From Labilithrix sp. (lineage in GTDB: Bacteria > Myxococcota_A > Polyangia > Polyangiales > Polyangiaceae), in the NCBI GenBank assembly GCA_019637175.1, contig JAHBWD010000027.1, positions 41,325-105,324 on the forward strand: 64,000 nt of DNA, read 5' to 3'. Below the pieces are notes generated by a model. That model saw only the letters and a program-made list of their open reading frames with translations. It searched no databases and was not told the DNA's origin. Of this stretch, positions 1-8,901 are shown piece after piece (position 1 is the stretch's first letter; each line of letters starts with the position of its first letter). Made by a program: the position numbers and the translations under genes.

Positions 1-929
1 AAGTTGCGCGCGTTGTACACGCAGCCGTACGAGCAGCCGCGGCACTCGATGACCGTCGGCGATCCCCAGCCGTCGCCCTTCTCGTAGATCACGATGTGGC
101 CCGCGCTGCCGTTGTTGTAGACGAGCGCGTCGCCCTTCTTGAGCGAGCCGCGCGAGACGTTGCTCCACTTGCCCGCGAGCGGCTTGTTGAACGACACGGT
201 GCTGTACGGGTGCGAGTTGACCTCGAGCGCCTTGACGCCGTACTGCCAGGCCTTCGCGACGAGGCCGGAGCAGTCCGCGCCGTACTTGCCCGAGTGCGTG
301 CACGACGGGCAGCTCCCCGAGCACGATCCCTTCGTGCTCGCCGTCGGACCGGTCGCGAGCCACGCGCCGCCGCCCCAGTAGTACGAGAAGCCGACCGCCT
401 TGCGCGCGCGCGCGAGCGTGTTGTCCGGCGACGGAGGACCGTCGAGCGCCACCGGCGCGGGGCTCGGCGCGGAGGCGGCGACCGCCGTGAGGTACGTCGC
501 CGAGCTCCAGCCCGACGTGCCGTTGAACTGGATGTTGAGGAAGCCGTTGCTCGCGACCGGGTTGAGGAGCGTGACCTCGGTGCCCGAGGGGATCACCGCG
601 ATGACCGCGAAGCTCGTGCCCGCGCCCTTGCGCAGGTTGAGGTTCCCCGTCGTCTTCATCTTCGCGGTGCCGGCGAACGTCGACACCGGGAGATCGCCCG
701 TCGGCGGATCGTCGTCGACCGCGACCAGCGCGCCGTCGCTGACGTCGTCGCCGACGTCGCCCTGCGCCATGTCGTCGTCGCCGTCGTCTCCGATCGGGAG
801 CTCTGCGCCGTAGGTGCTTTGCACACCTCCGCCTCCTTCGGGATCGGCCGGCACGGCGCACCCGACGGCGACGACGAGGGCGAGGGCCACAGTCAGCAGC
901 GCGAAGAACCGGACGGAGAGCGATCGCAT
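1..929 (-). CDS. Secreted SH3b + NlpC/P60 peptidoglycan hydrolase (3' end outside window)
   Basis: The reading frame opens at an ATG on the minus strand (927-929) and runs off the left edge, so the C-terminus is missing. The first ~23 residues are a hydrophobic signal ending in AVGC, a possible lipobox. An acidic linker follows, then a bacterial SH3-like module (about residues 88-147, with NLNLRKGAGTSF and SGWSSATYL). An NlpC/P60 domain follows with YGADCSG, whose Cys (about 219) is the expected nucleophile, and GHIVIYE, whose His (about 277) is the expected second catalytic residue. NlpC/P60 enzymes cut peptide bonds in the wall stem peptide. A Cys-rich stretch (SCSGSCPSC) just before the catalytic Cys is unusual and may form disulfides. 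Divergent from the next gene across ~220 bp. Family call is solid; substrate is not known. Confidence 0.85.
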   Translation of the reverse strand, partial: MRSLSVRFFALLTVALALVVAVGCAVPADPEGGGGVQSTYGAELPIGDDGDDDMAQGDVGDDVSDGALVAVDDDPPTGDLPVSTFAGTAKMKTTGNLNLRKGAGTSFAVIAVIPSGTEVTLLNPVASNGFLNIQFNGTSGWSSATYLTAVAASAPSPAPVALDGPPSPDNTLARARKAVGFSYYWGGGAWLATGPTASTKGSCSGSCPSCTHSGKYGADCSGLVAKAWQYGVKALEVNSHPYSTVSFNKPLAGKWSNVSRGSLKKGDALVYNNGSAGHIVIYEKGDGWGSPTVIECRGCSYGCVYNARN

Positions 930-1149
930 CGCGCGCCCATCGAGCAAGACGTAGGCCGCGACCGATCGCGCGCGTGCCCACATCGCGCACACGACTGCGC
1001 GAACAGGAGCAGTGTCTTTTTTCCAGTGAAGGGCTCTCCGAGCGCGTGAATCCGGAGGCGAGCGCGCACCGTGTGCTCGCGGAGTCTCGCGGAGGCTTCG
1101 CGACCTCACTCGCGACGCGCCGCGCCTCCTCGCGCTAGTCTCCCTGGTC

Positions 1150-2220
1150 GTGGACTCTCGCACCAAGCTCGCCATCTGCGCCGTTGTCGTCTCGGTGGCG
1201 GGCATCCTCATTTATTTGACGCGCACGCCGTCGGCCGAAGAGCGTGCGTCCGACCGCTCGAGCGGAGCGTCCGGCTCCACGATCGCTTCGATCACCCCGC
1301 CGATCGCGAGCGCGCCTGCTTCCTCGTCGACGGAAGCCGAGGCCTCGACGATCGACGGCGACGACGGCGGCACGCGCCTCTTGCTGCGCGCCGGATGGGG
1401 CTCGGGCAAGGGCGAGCTCGGACGCGAGCGCCCGCAAGAAGGGAACCCCGAAGGCCCGATGAGCTTCGCGATCGCCGACGGCGATCTCTTCGTCCTCGAC
1501 CAGGTCAACAGCCGGCTCGCGCGCTACGACCGCGACGGCAAGCTCATTCGAACGTTCGACGCTCCCTCGACCGCGCAAGACGTCGTCGTCGCCAAGGACG
1601 GGACGATCGCGATGGTCGATCGCCTCGTCGGAAAGAGCGTCACGCTCACCGACGCCAACGGGAGAAAGGTCGGCGAGCTCTCGCTGTCGTCGAAGATCGA
1701 CGAGCCGGGCCTCGTGACCGCGCTCGTCATCGACGGCAAGAACGTCTACGCCGAGAAGGAGCACGGCGCGCTCGTGCTCCTCGGCTCGACCGACGGCACG
1801 CCCGCCGAAGAGGGCACGCAGCTCATCGGCCGGCCGAGCAAGGACGGCACGCTCCTCCTCACGGCCGGCTTCAGCTCGGCGCGCGAAGGACGCGCCTACC
1901 TCAACGCGGTCGACCGCAAGACCGACGCGCTCCGCTTCGCGCGCGCGATCCAGTTCCCTCACCCGTCGCGTTCCATCGTGCTCCTCGACACCGACGCGAA
2001 GGGGACGATCTACCTCGGCGTCGTCGCGGGCTCGCCGGGCGACGCGCACGTCGCGTGCCTCGATCCCGGCGACGGGCACGTGATCGGACGCGTCGTGCTT
2101 CCGGTGAGCCACACGCCCGAAGAGTCGTTCCGCGACATCACGGTGGCGAACGACGGCACGATCGTCTTCGCGTTGCGCACGGAAGACAGCGTCGAGTATC
2201 GCGCGGCGCGCTGCCCGTGA
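1150..2220 (+). CDS. Membrane-anchored beta-propeller-like protein, unknown function
   Basis: A 356-residue protein starting at GTG. Residues ~6-24 (LAICAVVVSVAGILIYL) form one uncleaved-looking membrane segment. A Ser/Thr/Ala-rich linker then leads to a ~280-residue domain with repeated short strands of the type GDLFVLDQVNSRLARYDRDGKLIRTF. This pattern is typical of NHL/six-bladed propeller proteins. No catalytic motif is seen. It is probably a periplasmic or surface binding protein. It ends 6 bp from the convergent neighbour. A later internal start is possible, but the GTG start keeps the anchor segment. Confidence 0.7.
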   Translation: MDSRTKLAICAVVVSVAGILIYLTRTPSAEERASDRSSGASGSTIASITPPIASAPASSSTEAEASTIDGDDGGTRLLLRAGWGSGKGELGRERPQEGNPEGPMSFAIADGDLFVLDQVNSRLARYDRDGKLIRTFDAPSTAQDVVVAKDGTIAMVDRLVGKSVTLTDANGRKVGELSLSSKIDEPGLVTALVIDGKNVYAEKEHGALVLLGSTDGTPAEEGTQLIGRPSKDGTLLLTAGFSSAREGRAYLNAVDRKTDALRFARAIQFPHPSRSIVLLDTDAKGTIYLGVVAGSPGDAHVACLDPGDGHVIGRVVLPVSHTPEESFRDITVANDGTIVFALRTEDSVEYRAARCP

Positions 2221-2226
2221 AGCCGC

Positions 2227-3228
2227 TCATCGGCGACGTCCGAGCGCCCAGGTCGCGACGCGCGCGAGCCGGCGCGCGGCGGCCACGCGCTTGCTCGTGA
2301 CGTGCCCTCCAGGCTCCGCGCCGTGCACGAAGGCGTCGAGCCACGCCTCCGCGGGCGGGCGCGCGAGGACGCCGCCGAGATCGAAGAGCGAGAGATCCTC
2401 GCAGCCGGCCGCGCGCACCAGCGCGACGTCTTCGGCGAGCTCCGAGGGATCGCGGTAGGTCGGCTCGTCTTCGAACGCGCCCGTCCCCACGCAGCCGACG
2501 GAGACGCCCGCGCGCGCATCCCATCGCCGCACGGCGCGCACGGTCGCGCGCGCGAGCAGCGCCGCGACGTCGCGGCGTCGCAGCGCGCCGCGCGACCAAC
2601 CCTCGAGGATCGACGTGTACATCATGACGCTCACGCGCCCGGTCGCGAGCGCGTCGACCGGCGTGCCGAGGAGCGCCTGCCATCCGCGCCCGTCCGGAGG
2701 ATCGAGCGCGACGAGCGGCCATACGGCCGACGACGTGGCGATGCCACGGTCGTGGAGCTCGCGGACGGCGCCCGCGAGCTCGGCCGACGCGCGGCCGAAG
2801 AGCGTCTCCGCCTTCTCGCGGCGCGCCTCGGCCGCCGCCAGCACCGCGCGCGACGACTGGCCGCCGACGTTCGCCGACGCGAGCGCGCGCGCCTGGGCAA
2901 ACGGAGGCTCGAGATCGATCAAGAGCTCGCGCGGCGGCACGCCGTTAGCGTCGAGGGCGTCGGCGACGGTCCGCACGAAGCGCACGAAGGCGCCCGCGTT
3001 CTGCGCGCTCGCCCATCGCCCCTCTTCGTCCGAGATCATCGGCCAGACCGACAGCGGGATCCCCGCGTCGCGGAGCGCGCGCGCGGCGCCGCCGAGCGGG
3101 GCGAGCTGCCACGGCCTCACCGCGAGCACGACCTCGAGCGACCGACTCGCGAGGAGCGCGAGCGTCTTCGGCTGCGTCACCACGTCGTAAGGCAAGGTCT
3201 CGCTGTAGACCCGAAGCGCTCGAACCAT
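2227..3228 (-). CDS. TIM-barrel-like protein of unknown function
   Basis: A 333-residue protein. The ATG at 3226-3228 is chosen because the much longer open frame upstream is non-coding shadow over the divergent glycosyltransferase. No signal peptide is visible. Strand-helix segments with acidic residues at strand ends (LLIDLEPPF, VSVMMYTSIL, VGCVGTGAF, LSLFDLGGVL) recur along the chain, as in an (alpha/beta)8 barrel related to glycoside hydrolase or deacetylase-like folds. The putative acidic pair D/E in LIDLE is the best catalytic candidate, but I do not recognise a named family. It diverges from the glycosyltransferase with 66 bp between starts, so they may share regulation and a glycan-related role. 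That link is inference. Confidence 0.7.
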   Translation of the reverse strand: MVRALRVYSETLPYDVVTQPKTLALLASRSLEVVLAVRPWQLAPLGGAARALRDAGIPLSVWPMISDEEGRWASAQNAGAFVRFVRTVADALDANGVPPRELLIDLEPPFAQARALASANVGGQSSRAVLAAAEARREKAETLFGRASAELAGAVRELHDRGIATSSAVWPLVALDPPDGRGWQALLGTPVDALATGRVSVMMYTSILEGWSRGALRRRDVAALLARATVRAVRRWDARAGVSVGCVGTGAFEDEPTYRDPSELAEDVALVRAAGCEDLSLFDLGGVLARPPAEAWLDAFVHGAEPGGHVTSKRVAAARRLARVATWALGRRR

Positions 3229-3294
3229 CCGCGTCGAAACGATACACTCGGCGGCGTCGTTCGAGCGAACGCAGCGAAAGAGGCGGAGGCTTCG

Positions 3295-4371
3295 ATGAAG
3301 ATTCTCTACGGCGTCGTCGGCGAGGGCATGGGGCACGCGATGCGGTCGCGGGTGATCCTCGAGCACCTCGTGTCCCAGGAGCACGACGTCGAGATCATGG
3401 CGTCGGGCCGCGCCGTCGACTTTCTCTCCAAGCGCTTCGAGGGCGTCAACCGCATCCACGGCCTCCACATGATCTACGAGGAGAACCGCGTCCGCCCCGC
3501 CAAGACGCTGTGGTCGAACGCGGTCACCGGCGCCACCGGCATCCCCAAGAACATCGCGGCGTACTTCGACCTGCTGACGAGCTTCCGCCCACAAGCGGTC
3601 ATCAGCGACTTCGAGTCGTGGACGTACCTCTACGCCAAGACGCACCGCCTCCCGATCCTCTCGGTCGACAACATGCAGGTCATCAACCGCTGCAAGCTGC
3701 CCGAGGCGATCATCGAGGGCTACCAGGCGCAGTTTCAGCTCACGAAGGCGTTCATCAAGAGCAAGCTGCCGTTCTGCGACGAGTACTTCATCACGACGTT
3801 CTTCCGCCCGCCGGTGCGCAAGGAGCGCACGCGCCTCTTCGCTCCCATCTTGCGCCCGGAGATCTTGGCGGCGAAGCGACGCACCGGCGAGCACCTGCTC
3901 GTGTACACGACGGGAGAGGGCAACGAGGCGTTCCGCGGCGCGCTCGCCAAGACGGGCCTCGAGTGCCGGATCTACGGGATGCGGCGCGGCATCACCGAAG
4001 AAGAAGTGGAGGGCAACCTCCGCTTCCAGCCCTTCAGCGAAGACAAGTTCATCGACGATCTCGCGTCGAGCCGCGCGGTGATCGCGGGCGGCGGCTTCAC
4101 GTTGATGGGCGAGGCGGTCTACCTGCACAAGCCCATGCTCGCCGTGCCGCTCGCCGGGCAGTTCGAGCAGATCTTGAACGCGCGCTACCTCGAGCTCGAG
4201 GGCTACGGCCGGTACGCCGAGACGCTCGACGATCCGAAGACCGTGCACGACTTCGTCGCCGCCGTCCCCGCATGCCAGGAAAAGCTTGTAACTTACACAC
4301 AAAACGGCAACATCGAGATCACCCGCGCCATCGACGAGTGGCTCGACAAGGCCGCAGCCGGCGTGATCTAG
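3295..4371 (+). CDS. MJ1255/VC2487-type glycosyltransferase
   Basis: A 358-residue protein starting at MKILYGVVGEGMGHAMRS. The GEGMGHAMRS loop is the N-terminal signature of the GT-B fold, MurG/UDP-glycosyltransferase-like family (MJ1255 type). The C-terminal half carries the nucleotide-sugar binding region with VIAGGGFTLMGEAVYLHKPMLAVPL and QILNARYLE, as in UGT-like enzymes. It probably transfers a sugar from an NDP-sugar to a lipid or polysaccharide acceptor at the inner face of the membrane. The acceptor is unknown. Its stop codon region overlaps that of the convergent methyltransferase by 4 bp. The ATG at 3295 is preferred because homology-like sequence begins exactly there. Confidence 0.85.
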   Translation: MKILYGVVGEGMGHAMRSRVILEHLVSQEHDVEIMASGRAVDFLSKRFEGVNRIHGLHMIYEENRVRPAKTLWSNAVTGATGIPKNIAAYFDLLTSFRPQAVISDFESWTYLYAKTHRLPILSVDNMQVINRCKLPEAIIEGYQAQFQLTKAFIKSKLPFCDEYFITTFFRPPVRKERTRLFAPILRPEILAAKRRTGEHLLVYTTGEGNEAFRGALAKTGLECRIYGMRRGITEEEVEGNLRFQPFSEDKFIDDLASSRAVIAGGGFTLMGEAVYLHKPMLAVPLAGQFEQILNARYLELEGYGRYAETLDDPKTVHDFVAAVPACQEKLVTYTQNGNIEITRAIDEWLDKAAAGVI

Positions 4372-5198
4372 CGGCGCGCGCCGAGCGCCGCGACATGAGC
4401 CGGGCTCGTGCCGCAGCAGCTCCCGACGATCGAGGCGCCCGCGTCGGTCCAGGTCTGCGCGACCGCGGCGTAGCGCGCGGCTGCTTCCTCGCTCGGCGCG
4501 CCCCACCCCATGCCGTCGCGTGCGTCGCCCGCGTTCGCGTAGGCCCCGAAGGGAACGTCGAGGCGCGCGAGCCGCTCGACGTACGGGAGCGTGAGGCTGG
4601 CCGCCGTGCAGCAGACGAGGACGCTCGTCGCGCCCGCGATCACGCAGTCGCGCGCGGCGCGCTCCATCGCCTCGGGCGAGAGGAGCGAGCCGTCGGGCCC
4701 CGCGGTGAGCGAGATCCAGACCTCGAGGCCGGTCTCGGCGGCCTCTTCGACGGCGACGATCGCTTCGCCGTGATGCGGGAACGTCTCGCAGAGGACGAGA
4801 TCGACGCCGGCGTCCGCGAGCGCCGAGGCCATCGCGCGATGCGCGGCGCGCGCCTCGCTCTCGGGCGGCGACAAATCCGGGCGATAGCAGTCGAACACCG
4901 GCGCGAGCGATCCGGCGAACCGCGGCGGAGGCTTCCATCGGCCCGCGAGCGTGACCCCGCGTCGCGCGAGCACGTACGCGCGCTCGGTGAGCGATCGGTA
5001 GCGATCGGGGAAGATCCGCGGCTGCGTGCGGAACGTGTTCGTGCGATGCACCTGGGCGCCGGCCGCGGCGTAGTCGCGGTGGATCTCGGCGACCACGTCG
5101 GGGTGCGTGTCGATCGCGTAGGCGCTCCACCCGGGCGCGGGCGTCTCCACGCCGCGCGCGGCGAGCTCGGTCCCCATCGGCCCGTCCAGGAGGAGCAT
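4368..5198 (-). CDS. Homocysteine S-methyltransferase family protein
   Basis: A 276-residue protein from the start MLLLDGPMGTELAARGV. This N-terminal motif is typical of the Pfam S-methyl_trans family (MmuM/BHMT/MetH N-terminal domain). The zinc ligands are visible as a Cys pair in LVCCTAAS and the terminal GSCCGTSPAHVAAL loop. Family members move a methyl group from S-methylmethionine, betaine or another donor to homocysteine; the donor cannot be told from sequence. HRTNTFRTQPRIF fits the usual second conserved region. A start 9 codons upstream (5225) is possible but would run into the divergent gene's leader. It is convergent with the glycosyltransferase, stop over stop. Confidence 0.85.
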   Translation of the reverse strand: MLLLDGPMGTELAARGVETPAPGWSAYAIDTHPDVVAEIHRDYAAAGAQVHRTNTFRTQPRIFPDRYRSLTERAYVLARRGVTLAGRWKPPPRFAGSLAPVFDCYRPDLSPPESEARAAHRAMASALADAGVDLVLCETFPHHGEAIVAVEEAAETGLEVWISLTAGPDGSLLSPEAMERAARDCVIAGATSVLVCCTAASLTLPYVERLARLDVPFGAYANAGDARDGMGWGAPSEEAAARYAAVAQTWTDAGASIVGSCCGTSPAHVAALGARR

Positions 5199-5239
5199 CC
5201 GTCGACCTCGCGCGGGATGATACATTGACGGGCTCCTCC

Positions 5240-6988
5240 ATGCCCTTCCGCGAGCCCACACCTCAGACGCCGCCGACGAAGCTCGCCGACGTCGACGCTG
5301 CGATCGATCGGCTCCACGCCAAGAAGGACGCGTGGATCGCGGTCGGGATCCCCGAGCGCATCCGGCTGCTCGAACGCTGCATCGAGTCGATCGTCGCGGT
5401 CTCCGAGCAGTGGGGCGAGATCGGCGCCGCGATCAAGGGCCTCGCTCCGGCCGACGTGCTCGCGGGCGAGGAGTGGGTCGCCGGCATCTTGCCGACGGTG
5501 CGCAACGCGCGCCTGCTCGTCGAGGCGCTCCGCCAGGGAGGCCAGCCGCGCCCGGCGTCGCTGCGCACGCGCCCCGACGGGCGGGTCGTCGCGCGCGTTC
5601 ATCCCGCGAACCTGATGGAGCGCCTCATGTTCACGGGCGTGACGGCGGACGTGTGGATCGAGAAGGGCAAGAGCCCCTCGCAGGGCGCGATCTACCGCGA
5701 GCGCGACGCGAAGAAGGGCCTCGTGTGCCTCGTCCTCGGCGGCGGCAACGTCTCGTCCATTCCGCCGATGGATGTATTTTACAAGCTTTTCGCGGAGAAC
5801 GAGGTCGTCCTCCTCAAGATGAACCCGGTCAACGAGGCGCTCGCGCCGGTCTTCGCCGTCGCGCTCAAGCCTCTCGCCGACGAGGGCGTGCTCGAGATCG
5901 TGACCGGCGGGGCCGACGTCGGCGCGCACGCCGCGCAGCACCCGAAGATCGGCTCGCTCCACGTCACGGGCTCGGATCGCACGTACGACGCCGTCGTGTG
6001 GGGCAAAGACGCCGATCAGCGCGCGCGCGGAAAGGCGTCCGGGCAGCGCGTGAACGATCGGCCGTTCAGCGCCGAGCTCGGCTGCGTGACGCCGGTGATC
6101 GTCGTCCCCGGACCGTGGTCGGCGAGCGACATTCGCTTCCAGGCGCGCAACGTGGCGTCGATGGTGACGCAGAACGCGAGCTTCAACTGCAACGCCGCGA
6201 AGGTGATCGTGACGGCGCGCGGATGGCTCCAGCGAGAGGCCTTCCTCGAGGCGCTCCACGACGAGCTCACGAAGACCCCCGCGCGCAAGGCGTACTACCC
6301 CGGCGCGCGCGAACGCCACCAGGCGTTCCTCGAGAAGTACCCCGGCGCGCTCGTGCTCGGCTCCGTTCCGCCCGACGCGGCGAACGAGGTCGTCCCCTGG
6401 ACGGCGATCCCCGACGTGCCGGACGCGGCCGGCGGCTACGCGCTCACGAACGAAGCGTTCTGCGGCGTCGTCGCCGAGGTCACGCTCGATCTCGCCGAGT
6501 CGCACGCCGGCGTCCTCCGCGAGCGCGATCCCGGCGCGCCGTCGGTCGAGCGTTTCCTCGAGCGCGCCGTCGCGTTCGCGAATGAGCGCTGCTGGGGCAC
6601 GCTCTCGTGCTGCATGCTCGTGCACCCCGCGACCGAAGAAGCGCATCGCGAGGCGCTCGGCAAGGCGATCTCCGCGCTCCGCTACGGAGGCATCGCCGTC
6701 AACGCGTTCCCCGGACTCCTCTACGCCTTGGTGACGCCGACCTGGGGCGCCTACCCCGGACACACGCCCGAAGACATCCAGTCGGGCAGCGGCGTCGTTC
6801 ACAATGCGTTCCTCTACGATCATCCCGAGAAGAGCGTGGTGCGCGCGCCGTTCCGCATCCGCCCCACGCCCGCTTGGTTCAGCGACCACCGGAACTTGCT
6901 CGAGCTCGGCAAGCGCCTCGTCACGTTCGAGGCGAAGCCCTCGTGGCGCTCGCTGTTCCGCGTCGTCCGCGCCGCGCTCCGCGGCTGA
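5240..6988 (+). CDS. Aldehyde dehydrogenase-like NAD(P)-dependent oxidoreductase
   Basis: A 582-residue protein; ATG at 5240 is used, with an in-frame TTG 15 bp upstream as alternative. The middle carries the ALDH Rossmann region (LVLGGGNVSSIPP, KMNPVNEALAPVF, HVTGSDRTYDAVVWG). The general-base loop is ELGCVTP and the catalytic Cys lies in NASFNCNAAKVIV. These match the aldehyde dehydrogenase superfamily, although ELGC replaces the usual ELGG. It is about 80-100 residues longer than a standard ALDH. Likely an aldehyde or acyl-type dehydrogenase with unknown substrate. The downstream XRE/MLTR regulator lies 60 bp away on the same strand, with a palindrome in the gap. Confidence 0.8.
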   Translation: MPFREPTPQTPPTKLADVDAAIDRLHAKKDAWIAVGIPERIRLLERCIESIVAVSEQWGEIGAAIKGLAPADVLAGEEWVAGILPTVRNARLLVEALRQGGQPRPASLRTRPDGRVVARVHPANLMERLMFTGVTADVWIEKGKSPSQGAIYRERDAKKGLVCLVLGGGNVSSIPPMDVFYKLFAENEVVLLKMNPVNEALAPVFAVALKPLADEGVLEIVTGGADVGAHAAQHPKIGSLHVTGSDRTYDAVVWGKDADQRARGKASGQRVNDRPFSAELGCVTPVIVVPGPWSASDIRFQARNVASMVTQNASFNCNAAKVIVTARGWLQREAFLEALHDELTKTPARKAYYPGARERHQAFLEKYPGALVLGSVPPDAANEVVPWTAIPDVPDAAGGYALTNEAFCGVVAEVTLDLAESHAGVLRERDPGAPSVERFLERAVAFANERCWGTLSCCMLVHPATEEAHREALGKAISALRYGGIAVNAFPGLLYALVTPTWGAYPGHTPEDIQSGSGVVHNAFLYDHPEKSVVRAPFRIRPTPAWFSDHRNLLELGKRLVTFEAKPSWRSLFRVVRAALRG

Positions 6989-6992
6989 TCGC

Positions 6993-7013
6993 CCATGACC
7001 TCGGAGGTCATGG
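6993..7013. promoter_or_regulatory. Perfect 21-bp palindrome, probable operator of the XRE/MLTR regulator
   Basis: Two 10-bp arms (ccatgacctc and gaggtcatgg) flank a single central G with no mismatch. The palindrome lies 36-56 bp upstream of the ATG of the XRE/MLTR regulator and 4 bp after the aldehyde dehydrogenase stop. Members of this regulator family commonly repress themselves at such sites. The core ACCTC-N-GAGGT recurs at 56271-56285. It could instead act as a weak terminator, but there is no T-run. Confidence 0.6.
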
Positions 7014-7048
7014 TTCGGCGCCGCCCGCGGCGCTAGGCTGCAGGAGAG

Positions 7049-7837
7049 ATGAGCGGCAACGTCGGAGAGCTCCTCAGGCACTGGCGAACGTCGCGCGGCA
7101 AGAGCCAGCTCGATCTCTCGGTCGACGCCGAGGTCTCGACCAGGCACATCAGCTTCATCGAGAACGGCAAGGCCTCGCCGAGCCGCGAGATGCTGCTCGT
7201 CCTCGCGAGCGCGCTCGACGTTCCGCTGCGCGAGCGGAACACGCTGCTCCTCTCGGCCGGCTTCGCGCCGGTCTATCGCGAGACGAAGCTCGACGCGCCC
7301 GAGATGGCGCACGTGCGCGCGGCCATCGACTGCATCATGACCCAGACGGAGCCGAACGGCGCCGTCCTCCTCGACCGCGAGTGGCGCGCGCTCCGGATGA
7401 ACAAGGCGATCACCCGCATCATCGAAGCGTTCGTCGTCGATCCGACGAGCGCGCTCGATCTCGAAGGCAACCTGGTCCTCGCCTGCTTCGATCGGCGGGC
7501 GCTGCGCGACTCGCTCGTCAACTTCGACGACGTCGCGGCGTCGATCATCACGCGCCTCCAACGCGAGGCGAGCGCCGAGGGCAGCGACGGCCCTTCACGC
7601 AAGCTCCTCGCCAAGGTCATGGCGTACGACGGCCTGCCGAAGAAGGTCTTCCGGTCCGATCCGAGCGCGCAGCTCTCGCTCATGATCCCCGTGCACCTCA
7701 GGCGGGGAGACCTCGAAGTGCGCTTCTTCACCACGCTGACCACGCTCGGAACACCGCTCGACGTCACGCTCGACGAGCTACGCATCGAGAGCTACTACGC
7801 CGCCGACGACGCCACGGCACGCTGGCTGCGATCCTGA
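7049..7837 (+). CDS. XRE-family regulator with MmyB-like ligand-binding domain (MLTR)
   Basis: A 262-residue protein. Residues ~5-62 form an XRE helix-turn-helix (GELLRHWRTSRGKSQLDLS, then STRHISFIENGKASPS). The rest (from about 95) matches the MmyB-like PAS-type ligand-binding domain, with NGAVLLDREWRALRMNKA at its start and FFTTLTTLGTPLDVTLDELRIESYY near the end. These dimeric regulators usually control a nearby oxidoreductase and themselves, probably in response to a fatty-acid-like ligand. The neighbour here is an aldehyde dehydrogenase-like gene on the same strand. The upstream palindrome at 6993-7013 is the likely operator. Confidence 0.9.
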   Translation: MSGNVGELLRHWRTSRGKSQLDLSVDAEVSTRHISFIENGKASPSREMLLVLASALDVPLRERNTLLLSAGFAPVYRETKLDAPEMAHVRAAIDCIMTQTEPNGAVLLDREWRALRMNKAITRIIEAFVVDPTSALDLEGNLVLACFDRRALRDSLVNFDDVAASIITRLQREASAEGSDGPSRKLLAKVMAYDGLPKKVFRSDPSAQLSLMIPVHLRRGDLEVRFFTTLTTLGTPLDVTLDELRIESYYAADDATARWLRS

Positions 7838-7859
7838 CGACCGCGCGCATGCCGCCGCG

Positions 7860-8861
7860 TCACCGCGCGAGCGACCAGAGTCCGTCGTCCGCGCTCCAGT
7901 AGAGCTGGCCCTTGTCCATCACCATGATCCTGCCGGGTGACGGCGTCGTCGTCGCGATCTGCGCGACGGCGCTGCCCGATCGCCGGATCCGGCTGATCGC
8001 GCCGTCGAGCGACGCGACGTAGACGTGGTTGTCGTCGGCGAGCACCGCGACCGGATCGGACGACGTCGAGACGCGCGAAGGAGCGCCCCCGGCGATCGGC
8101 GTCTTGTAGACGCCGGTCTTGTCGGCCCAGAAGACGTCGCTCCCCGCGATCGTCAACGCGTGCAGATGATCCGCGGGGGAGGCGAAGAGCTCCGCCTTCG
8201 TCGCGCCGCCGTCGCCGCGCTCGAGCGCGACGCGATGAACCTTTCCGTCCGCCCCGATGTACGCGTGCTTCGCGTCGCACGCCGCCACGCTGCACATCCC
8301 GCCCGGCGCGTCGGCGAGCTTCGTCGTCGCGCCGTCTTTCTCGACGCGAACGACCGCGTCGGCGCAGAGGACGATCGCGTCGCCGATCGGGCAGATGCCG
8401 GTGCGCCCCTTGGGCTTGAACGGCGTCCGCTTGATCTCGCCGCTGCCGTCTTTGGCCATGCGCGCGAACGCGGCGCCTTCCCGATCGCGAAACAGATCTC
8501 CGCTGAGCAGCCACACGAGCTCGCTGCCGACGGGCATGCCCGCGAGCGCGATCGCTTGCGGCCCGGGCTCTCCCTTCGCGAGCACCTGCGTCTCGCCGGT
8601 CTTCTTCGCCACGCGAACGATCGAGCCGCGACCGTCGTCGCTCTCGACGGAGAGGTACGCATACGCGTCGTCGAGGACGACGCCGCTGATGCGCCCTTCG
8701 ATCGCGGCGAGGCGCTTCGGCGGCGACGCCGTGGGCGGCTTCGTGATGGGCAGGCCGCTCTTCCTCGCCGGCTCGTGGCCCCCCGGCGGGCCAGGATCGC
8801 AACGACAACCGGAGAGAGTCGACAGCGCCGCGGAGAGCGCGACGAGCAGGAGCCTTCGCAT
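7860..8861 (-). CDS. Beta-propeller-like lipoprotein, unknown function
   Basis: A 333-residue protein with a lipoprotein signal (MRRLLLVALSAALSTLSGC; lipobox LSGC). The mature part has repeated units such as GSDVFWADKTGVYKTPIAGG and DNHVYVASLDGAISRIRRSG, the pattern of periplasmic propeller proteins common in myxobacterial genomes. There is no enzymatic motif. It lies 40 bp downstream of the patatin gene on the same strand and could be co-transcribed. It ends 22 bp from the convergent MLTR regulator. Confidence 0.75.
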   Translation of the reverse strand: MRRLLLVALSAALSTLSGCRCDPGPPGGHEPARKSGLPITKPPTASPPKRLAAIEGRISGVVLDDAYAYLSVESDDGRGSIVRVAKKTGETQVLAKGEPGPQAIALAGMPVGSELVWLLSGDLFRDREGAAFARMAKDGSGEIKRTPFKPKGRTGICPIGDAIVLCADAVVRVEKDGATTKLADAPGGMCSVAACDAKHAYIGADGKVHRVALERGDGGATKAELFASPADHLHALTIAGSDVFWADKTGVYKTPIAGGAPSRVSTSSDPVAVLADDNHVYVASLDGAISRIRRSGSAVAQIATTTPSPGRIMVMDKGQLYWSADDGLWSLAR

Positions 8862-8901
8862 GAGCGGCCATTGTATGTCACATGTCGCTCCCCCGACCGC
8901 T

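Noticed and set aside
2227..5259. 1010-residue minus-strand frame
   Set aside because: It joins the real 3228-2227 gene to the antisense of the glycosyltransferase and methyltransferase genes; the upstream part is Arg-rich shadow with no family similarity.
4640..7561. 973-residue minus-strand frame
   Set aside because: Antisense shadow over the aldehyde dehydrogenase and MLTR genes, with repetitive Arg/Glu/Asp composition typical of the wrong frame in GC-rich DNA.
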